Both the position numbers and the translations under genes were made by a program. Shown piece by piece: positions 58,042 through 64,000 of a stretch of 64,000 bases of DNA (the stretch's first letter is position 1; each line of letters starts with the position of its first letter). The DNA lies in assembly GCF_014596975.1 (NCBI RefSeq), contig NZ_JACVXD010000002.1, positions 708,653 through 772,652 of the forward strand, read 5' to 3'. The notes under the pieces were generated by a model, which did no database searches, had not been told where the DNA came from, and was given only the letters and a program-made list of their open reading frames with translations. This stretch comes from Aestuariibaculum marinum. Its GTDB lineage: Bacteria > Bacteroidota > Bacteroidia > Flavobacteriales > Flavobacteriaceae.

Positions 58042-60786
58042 ATGAATAAGACATTTATATACATCACATTAGTATTGATTTCATGGGTTTCGGTGGCCCA
58101 GAATACCATTCAGGTAACCGATTTGCAATGTGAAATGTTAACCAATCCGTTAGGAATTGATGTGGTGCAACCACGATTAAGCTGGCAATTAGAAACAGAT
58201 GCATCTCAGATTGAACAAACGGCATATCATATTTTGGTAGCATCTTCACCTGAAAAATTAAAAAATAATGAAGCTGATTTATGGGATAGCGGAAAAGTAA
58301 ATAGCGATGCCACTGTAAATGTTCAATATACAGGAAAGCGCTTAGATAGTAAAGACGAAGCTTTTTGGAAAGTAAAAGTATGGACGAATAAAGGAGAAAG
58401 TAATTGGAGCGAATCGGCCCTTTGGAGTATGGGGATTTTAACCTATGCCGAATGGAAATCTACACGATGGATTGGTTATAATCACTTATTTGAAGGAGAT
58501 AGTATTGGCCAGTTTGCAAAACTTTCGGCTAGATATGTTCGAAAACCTATCAACTTAAAAGGAAAGGTTAAAAGTGCCAAAGTGTACATTATGGGGATGG
58601 GCTTGTATGAGTTCTACATTAATGGTGAAAAAATAGGAGATCAGGTATTGGCTCCAGTGCCTACCGATTATACTAAAAATGTAAAATACAATGTATTTGA
58701 TGTTACCTCTCAGTTGCAACAAGGCGATAATGTTTTAGGAACCATTTTAGGAAACGGACGCTTTTTTGCCATGCGTCAGGAATATAAACCCTATAAGATT
58801 AAAAGTTTCGGATTTCCAAAAATGGCCATGCAGTTGGTAGTAGAATATGAAGACGGCAGCAAGGAAACTATAAAAACCGATGAAAGCTGGAAATTTACAC
58901 CGTATGGCCCAATCAGAAGCAATAATGAATATGATGGTGAAGTTTACGATGCCCGAAAAGAAATGCCAAACTGGAACAAAGTTGGGTTTGACGATAGCGA
59001 TTGGTTAAACATGATGTGGGTTCAGGAACCTGGCGGATTTTACGAAGGCCAGATGACACCCAATATGAAAATCATGGATGAGGTAAAACCTATTTCTATC
59101 TCTTCAACCAGCCGAGGAACCTATATTCTGGATATGGGTCAGAATATGGTAGGTTGGTTACAAATAAAAGTAAAAGGAAATCGTGGTGATAAAATTACCA
59201 TGAAATTCGCCGAATCATTGCAAGACGATGGTTCACTTTACATAGCTAATTTACGTGATGCCCGAACCACCGATGCATATATTTTAAAAGGAGAAGGTGA
59301 AGAAGTCTGGGAACCAACATTTGTCTTTCATGGGTTTAGATTCGTGGAGCTTACAGGCTTTAAATCGAAGCCATCGTTAGATCAGTTTTTAGGAAAAGTG
59401 GTTTACGATAACATGGAAACCACGGGAACGTTCGAGTGTTCAAACGAAACCATGAATCAGATTTTTAAAAATGCCTTTTGGGGCATTAGCGGAAACTATA
59501 AAGGGATGCCAATCGACTGTCCGCAACGTAATGAGCGTCAGCCGTGGTTAGGCGATCGTACTACGGGGGCTTATGGCGAGAGTTTTATTTTCGATAATCA
59601 AACGCTTTACGCCAAGTGGTTGGACGATATAAAATATTCGCAAACTTTAGATGGTGGTATTCCGGATGTCGCTCCCGCGTTCTGGCGTTATTACGGTGAT
59701 GGGGTCACCTGGCAAGGTGCTTACATGAAAGTAGCCGATATGTTATACACACAGTTTGGTGACGAAAAGGTAATTAAAGAACATTATCCATATATGAAAA
59801 AATGGTTGCTGTATATGGAAGCCAATTATCTGAAAGATGATTTAATGACGAAAGATAAATATGGCGATTGGTGTGTACCACCGGAATCATTGGAGATTAT
59901 CCGTTCCAGCGATCCAACGCGTTTAACCGATGGCGAAGTGCTGTCTAGTGCGTTTTACTATCACTTGCTTCAAATCATGAAAAAGTTCGCTAGAATTCAA
60001 GGGAACAGTGATGCTGATATAGCATATTACGACGCTTTAGCCGAACGCATTAAAAAAGCATTCAATACGAAGTATTTCAACAGAGAAAATTATAGCTATG
60101 CCAACAATACAGTAACCGCAAATGTGTTGCCTTTAGCGTTTAATATGGTTCCTGATAATCTTCAGCAAAAGGTTTTTGAGAATATGGTTCATCAAATTGA
60201 AGTCGTTAAGGAAGGGCATATTAGTACCGGCGTTGTGGGAACACAGTTTTTAATGCGAACTTTAACCGAGTTTGGTCGCGGTGATTTAGCCTTTAAATTG
60301 GCATCAAATAAAACCTACCCAAGCTGGGGGTATATGGTTGAAAACGGTGCAACTACTATTTGGGAACTGTGGAATGGAAATACTGCCGACCCAAAAATGA
60401 ATTCACAAAACCACGTGATGCTATTGGGCGATTTAATCATTTGGTATTACGAAAACATGGCGGGTATTAAAAGTAATCCTGAAAAACCAGGGTTTAAACA
60501 AATTATTATGAACCCCGATTTTAAAGCTGGTTTAACTTATGTAAACGCCTCTTATAAATCGATTCACGGAATCATTAAAAGTTACTGGAAATTGAACAGA
60601 AATAAGCTCCAATGGGAGGTGACTGTACCGGTAAACACGACAGCTAAAGTGTATATTCCAACAAGCGATGCTTTAAAAGTGAGACTTAATGGAGAAAAAA
60701 TAAATTCTGAAGTATATCAATCAGAAAATGACAAGATAGTTTTAAGTCTGAAATCAGGAACTTATACCATTTCAGCGAAGCTATAA
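58042..60786 (+). CDS. GH78 alpha-L-rhamnosidase (classical type)
   Basis: 914 residues with a signal peptide ending VSVAQ. The N-terminal domain (TDLQCEMLTNPLGIDVVQPR) parallels that of the GH78 at 49752. The catalytic block PIDCPQRNERQPWLGD is canonical: Asp492 and Glu498, with Glu498 as expected general acid. SWGYMVENGATTIWELWNG carries the second conserved Glu of the family near residue 775. Export without lipobox suggests the periplasm. Rhamnosidases in three branches here plus a GH106 indicate several different rhamnosyl linkages in the substrate. The next gene starts 39 bases later. Confidence 0.9.
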   Translation: MNKTFIYITLVLISWVSVAQNTIQVTDLQCEMLTNPLGIDVVQPRLSWQLETDASQIEQTAYHILVASSPEKLKNNEADLWDSGKVNSDATVNVQYTGKRLDSKDEAFWKVKVWTNKGESNWSESALWSMGILTYAEWKSTRWIGYNHLFEGDSIGQFAKLSARYVRKPINLKGKVKSAKVYIMGMGLYEFYINGEKIGDQVLAPVPTDYTKNVKYNVFDVTSQLQQGDNVLGTILGNGRFFAMRQEYKPYKIKSFGFPKMAMQLVVEYEDGSKETIKTDESWKFTPYGPIRSNNEYDGEVYDARKEMPNWNKVGFDDSDWLNMMWVQEPGGFYEGQMTPNMKIMDEVKPISISSTSRGTYILDMGQNMVGWLQIKVKGNRGDKITMKFAESLQDDGSLYIANLRDARTTDAYILKGEGEEVWEPTFVFHGFRFVELTGFKSKPSLDQFLGKVVYDNMETTGTFECSNETMNQIFKNAFWGISGNYKGMPIDCPQRNERQPWLGDRTTGAYGESFIFDNQTLYAKWLDDIKYSQTLDGGIPDVAPAFWRYYGDGVTWQGAYMKVADMLYTQFGDEKVIKEHYPYMKKWLLYMEANYLKDDLMTKDKYGDWCVPPESLEIIRSSDPTRLTDGEVLSSAFYYHLLQIMKKFARIQGNSDADIAYYDALAERIKKAFNTKYFNRENYSYANNTVTANVLPLAFNMVPDNLQQKVFENMVHQIEVVKEGHISTGVVGTQFLMRTLTEFGRGDLAFKLASNKTYPSWGYMVENGATTIWELWNGNTADPKMNSQNHVMLLGDLIIWYYENMAGIKSNPEKPGFKQIIMNPDFKAGLTYVNASYKSIHGIIKSYWKLNRNKLQWEVTVPVNTTAKVYIPTSDALKVRLNGEKINSEVYQSENDKIVLSLKSGTYTISAKL

Positions 60787-60825
60787 AAAGAGAAAACCAA
60801 TTGAATAATAGATAATAGAGATAAA

Positions 60826-62751
60826 ATGAAAAAGTTTCAAATAGCTATGGTGCTCTTAGGAAGTATCCTTCTTGGGAGTTGTAAACAACCTGTTGAAAAG
60901 AAAATAGCTTTAGAAGATAAAACGTGGCGAGAAGGTATTGTGGTTGACGAATTTATTTATGATAAAGCGCCATATCCGTCTTGTCATGCAGCAACCATAG
61001 TCGAAAATACAAACGGCGAACTAGTGGCATCTTGGTTTGGAGGAACACACGAACGTAACCCTGATGTATGTATTTATGTGAGTAAGCGTAAAAACGGAAA
61101 ATGGACGGAAGGTGTTGAGGTTGCTAATGGTGTTCAGAATGATACCTTACGTTACCCAACTTGGAACCCGGTGTTGTATCAGATTCCTGATGGAGACTTA
61201 ATGTTGTTTTATAAAATAGGACCGCATCCATCAACATGGTGGGGGATGTTGAAGCGTTCTTCTGATGGTGGCGAAACCTGGTCCGAAGCCGAAAAGTTGC
61301 CTGAAGGTTTTTTAGGTCCGATTAAAAACAAACCGGAACTATTAGAAAATGGTACGTTGTTATTGCCATCGAGTGTAGAGGGTAACGGTTGGAATTTACG
61401 CATGGAGTCTACACCAGATTTTGGTAAAACCTGGAATATACAGGATACCTTGCCAAAAGGACCAAACGATATCAATGCAATTCAACCAAGTATTTTATTC
61501 CATGAAAATGGAAAACTGCAACAAATTGGAAGAACCAGAAACAGACATTTATTTTCAACATGGTCTGAAAATAACGGACAAACCTGGTCGCCTTTAGAGT
61601 TGTTGAATATGCCTAACAATAGTTCAGGAACCGATGCCGTAACCATGAAAAATGGTGAGCATGCTTTAATTTACAACCATGTTTGGCCTAATGAAGATAT
61701 GAACAAAAGCTATAGAAGTCCGTTAAATATTGCAACTTCCAAAGATGGAATCAACTGGAATGCCGCTTTAGTGTTAGAAGATTCTAAAATTAGTCAGTAT
61801 TCGTATCCTTCAATCATTCAGGGGTCAGACGGTATGCTTCACTGTGTATACACATGGAGACGTCAAAAAATAAAGTATGTAAAAATTGATCCTTCACAGT
61901 TGGTGACTTTTCCAATTGTAGATGGGGTTTGGCCAGGTCCAACTAAAGAACGCTATAAAGTGGCGGTTTGCGATTGGATGATTTTAAAACGTCAGAAATT
62001 AGGTGAATTTGAACGAGCCAAAGAAATTGGAGCCGATGCTGTTGAGATGGATATGGGTGGTTTAGGAAATCGCGAAACGTTTGATAGTAAATTTGTTAAT
62101 GGTGATACCGCAAGCGTTAGAGTATGGAACGAAAAAATGGCAGAAACAGGCGTTGGTATTAGTTCTATTGCCATGTCTGGTTTCTATGGGCAGTCGTTTG
62201 CAGAGCGTCCAACGTATAAAAAAATGGTGTCTGATTGTATCGAGGTGATGAAAACATTCGATGTTGAAGTAGCTTATTTGCCACTAGGAACTAAAGGAGA
62301 TTTAGTGAAACATCCAGAATTACGTCCTGCTATTGTTGAACGATTACGTTGGGCAGGAGAACAGGTCGATAAGATTAACGGCATTATTGCGGTTGAAACC
62401 TCTTTATCTGCAGCTGAAGAAAAAGAGTTATTAAAGGAAATAGGAAACAGAAATATTAAAATTGCATTCAATTTTGCAAACGCTATTAAAAACGGACGCG
62501 ATATTTCAAAGGAATTAAAAACATTAGGTCGCGATAATATTGGTGAAATTCATGCCTCAAATACAGACGGGCACTGGATTGAAAACGATCCGGCTATCGA
62601 TCTTCCGAAAATTAAAGAAACCCTTGATAAGATGCACTGGAAAGGTTGGTTGATTGTGGAGCGATCTCGTGATACTACCGATGTTCATAACGTGGTGAAA
62701 AACTACGGAGCGAATGTCGCATACCTTAAAAAAGTGTTTCAGGGTGAATAA
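60826..62751 (+). CDS. Fusion: sialidase-like propeller lipoprotein with xylose-isomerase-like TIM barrel
   Basis: 641 residues. A lipoprotein signal ends LLGSC (Cys19). Residues about 35-365 are a BNR-type six-bladed propeller with Asp boxes SSDGGETWSEA, TPDFGKTWNI, SENNGQTWSPL and SKDGINWNA. From about 375 a second module starts YKVAVCDWMILKRQKLGEF and continues as a sugar-isomerase/epimerase-type TIM barrel: AVETSLSA, IAFNFANA, EIHASNTDGHW and LIVERSRD hold Glu, Asn, His and Glu at positions usual for metal ligands. Such barrels are normally cytosolic, so fusion behind a lipoprotein signal is odd. No frameshift or stop separates the parts. Activity of either half is unknown. Confidence 0.7.
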   Translation: MKKFQIAMVLLGSILLGSCKQPVEKKIALEDKTWREGIVVDEFIYDKAPYPSCHAATIVENTNGELVASWFGGTHERNPDVCIYVSKRKNGKWTEGVEVANGVQNDTLRYPTWNPVLYQIPDGDLMLFYKIGPHPSTWWGMLKRSSDGGETWSEAEKLPEGFLGPIKNKPELLENGTLLLPSSVEGNGWNLRMESTPDFGKTWNIQDTLPKGPNDINAIQPSILFHENGKLQQIGRTRNRHLFSTWSENNGQTWSPLELLNMPNNSSGTDAVTMKNGEHALIYNHVWPNEDMNKSYRSPLNIATSKDGINWNAALVLEDSKISQYSYPSIIQGSDGMLHCVYTWRRQKIKYVKIDPSQLVTFPIVDGVWPGPTKERYKVAVCDWMILKRQKLGEFERAKEIGADAVEMDMGGLGNRETFDSKFVNGDTASVRVWNEKMAETGVGISSIAMSGFYGQSFAERPTYKKMVSDCIEVMKTFDVEVAYLPLGTKGDLVKHPELRPAIVERLRWAGEQVDKINGIIAVETSLSAAEEKELLKEIGNRNIKIAFNFANAIKNGRDISKELKTLGRDNIGEIHASNTDGHWIENDPAIDLPKIKETLDKMHWKGWLIVERSRDTTDVHNVVKNYGANVAYLKKVFQGE

Positions 62752-62760
62752 AAAATAAGA

Positions 62761-64000
62761 TGAAGTATTTAAGTTTATGTTTTCTTTTGCTGATATTATC
62801 CTGTGCTAAAACCAAGCATGTGGTTATTGTTGGCGATTTAGAATTACCACGTTTAGCCTTTGCTATCGATAAGCTTTCAGGCGTATTATTGGAAAATAAT
62901 TACCATGTAACCGTTTCCGATAGATTACCCGAAAATAATACCGATAGAACCATTATTATTGGTGAAAAAGGAAGTGAAAATTGGAACTTAAATACTTCAG
63001 ATTTAAACATAGATGATTCAAGTCTTACAGAAAAGGAAGGTTTTCAAATCATGTCTTTTGGGCAGGTAACTTACATTGAAGGCACCGATGCTTCTGGCGT
63101 GCTTTACGGAGCGCTCGATTTGGTAGATCATATTTCTGAAACCAAAGTATTACCTGATAGCATCAATAAAAAAGATGCTCCGGAAATGGTATTGCGAGGT
63201 ACTGTAATTGGCATTCAAAAACCGGAATACCTTCCGGGAAGAACAGTTTACGAATACCCGTATACCCCAGAAAATTTTCCTTGGTTTTACGATAAAGACC
63301 TTTGGATTGAGTATCTGGATATGATGGTCGATAATCGTTATAACTCGCTTTACCTGTGGAATGGACATCCGTTTGCGTCTTTAGTCAAGCTAGAAGATTA
63401 TCCGTTTGCGGTTGAAGTTAGTGATGAAGATTTTAAAAAGAACGAGGAGATATTTAAATTCGTTACCGAAGAAGCCAATAAGCGTGGCATTTGGGTCATT
63501 CAAATGTTTTATAATATTCTGGTATCAAAACCATTTGCGGAGCATTATGGTATTAAAACACAGGAACGCTCGCGACCTATCACTCCGCTTTTAGCTGATT
63601 ATACCAGAAAATCGATTGCAGCTTTTATTGAAAAATACCCGAACGTTGGTTTGTTAACTACCTTGGGTGAAGCCATGAACACTATTGATGACGATGTCGA
63701 ATGGTTTACCAAAGTCATTATTCCAGGAGTTCAGGACGGTTTACAATCAATTGGAGAAACTAATGAACCACCAATTATTCTTCGTGGTCACGATACCGAT
63801 GCGCCTTTGGTTATGGAAAGAGCATTGCCGCTGTATAAGAATCTGTATACCATGAACAAATACAACGGCGAATCGCTAACCACTTACGAACCGCGAGGGC
63901 CATGGGCAGAAACGCACAGAAAGTTAAGCGAAGCGGGTTCTACGCATATATCTAACGTGCATATTTTAGCGAATTTGGAACCTTTCCGCTATGGCTCCCC
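62761..64000 (+). CDS. Putative glycoside hydrolase lipoprotein, GH67/GH20-type N-terminal fold, cut by window end
   Basis: The frame is open from ATG 62761 to the last base (about 413 residues, no stop), so the gene continues outside. Leader MKYLSLCFLLLILSC ends with Cys15 as lipidation site. Residues about 17-125 look like the alpha/beta domain found before the barrel of GH20 and GH67 enzymes (TIIIGEKG, TDASGVLYGALDLVDHI). The following part (LWIEYLDMMVDNRYNSLYLW, LTTLGEAMN) starts a TIM barrel. An exo-acting uronidase is possible and would fit a pectin locus; RG-II GH138 was considered but cannot be confirmed. It begins 9 bases after the fusion gene. Confidence 0.6.

Overview
The window is a large, dense polysaccharide utilization locus (PUL). 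The DNA is AT-rich, Shine-Dalgarno sequences are not obvious, several genes start with TTG, neighbours are often coupled by TAATG or very short gaps, and a SusC/SusD pair is present. Together these point to the Bacteroidota, most likely class Flavobacteriia. Genus and habitat cannot be read from the sequence. Both window edges cut genes, so the locus is larger than what is seen.

Layout: (1) 1-1221, the end of a CE8 pectin methylesterase followed by a CE12-type rhamnogalacturonan acetylesterase (+). (2) 1257-3280, a Gfo/Idh/MocA oxidoreductase and an AraC-family regulator (-), convergent with block 1 and divergent from block 3. (3) 3602-30264, a 27-kb operon-like run of 12 genes: beta-helix/L-rhamnose-mutarotase fusion, second oxidoreductase, Na+/solute symporter, GH78, GH2, GH43-like, GH2 (LacZ-type), GH106, SGNH acetylesterase, DUF5703-like protein, PL1 and GH127. 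A perfect 38-bp palindrome closes it. (4) 30747-36066, the only SusC/SusD pair, closed by a strong terminator. (5) 36280 to beyond 64000, a second enzyme run: PL1, DUF3826, PL1, beta-helix/DUF6298-like chimera, GH140, GH28, GH43, beta-propeller, GH78, esterase, GH95, MGH1-type GH, GH78, sialidase/TIM-barrel fusion and a truncated GH.

Interpretation: PL1, GH28 and CE8 attack homogalacturonan. GH140 (apiosidase), GH141-like, GH95, GH106, GH78, GH127, GH2 and GH43 form a set that closely resembles the one used by Bacteroides thetaiotaomicron for rhamnogalacturonan II. Apiose-bearing pectins such as apiogalacturonan are a simpler alternative. No sulfatase and no recognisable ulvan, alginate or carrageenan enzyme is present, which argues against a sulfated algal polysaccharide. 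SusC/D would import oligosaccharides, lipoproteins and periplasmic enzymes would trim them, and the symporter would take up a released sugar or derivative that the oxidoreductases then modify.

The least expected features are: two exported GHs fused to sugar-interconverting domains (mutarotase at 3602-6103, TIM barrel at 60826-62751); a 61-bp element shared without gaps between the promoter regions of block 3 and susCD, one copy lying beside the AraC gene; several proteins of unknown specificity (DUF5703-like, MGH1-type, DUF6298-like, a non-classical propeller); and a family of GTCA...TGAC palindromic repeats inside the gene runs.
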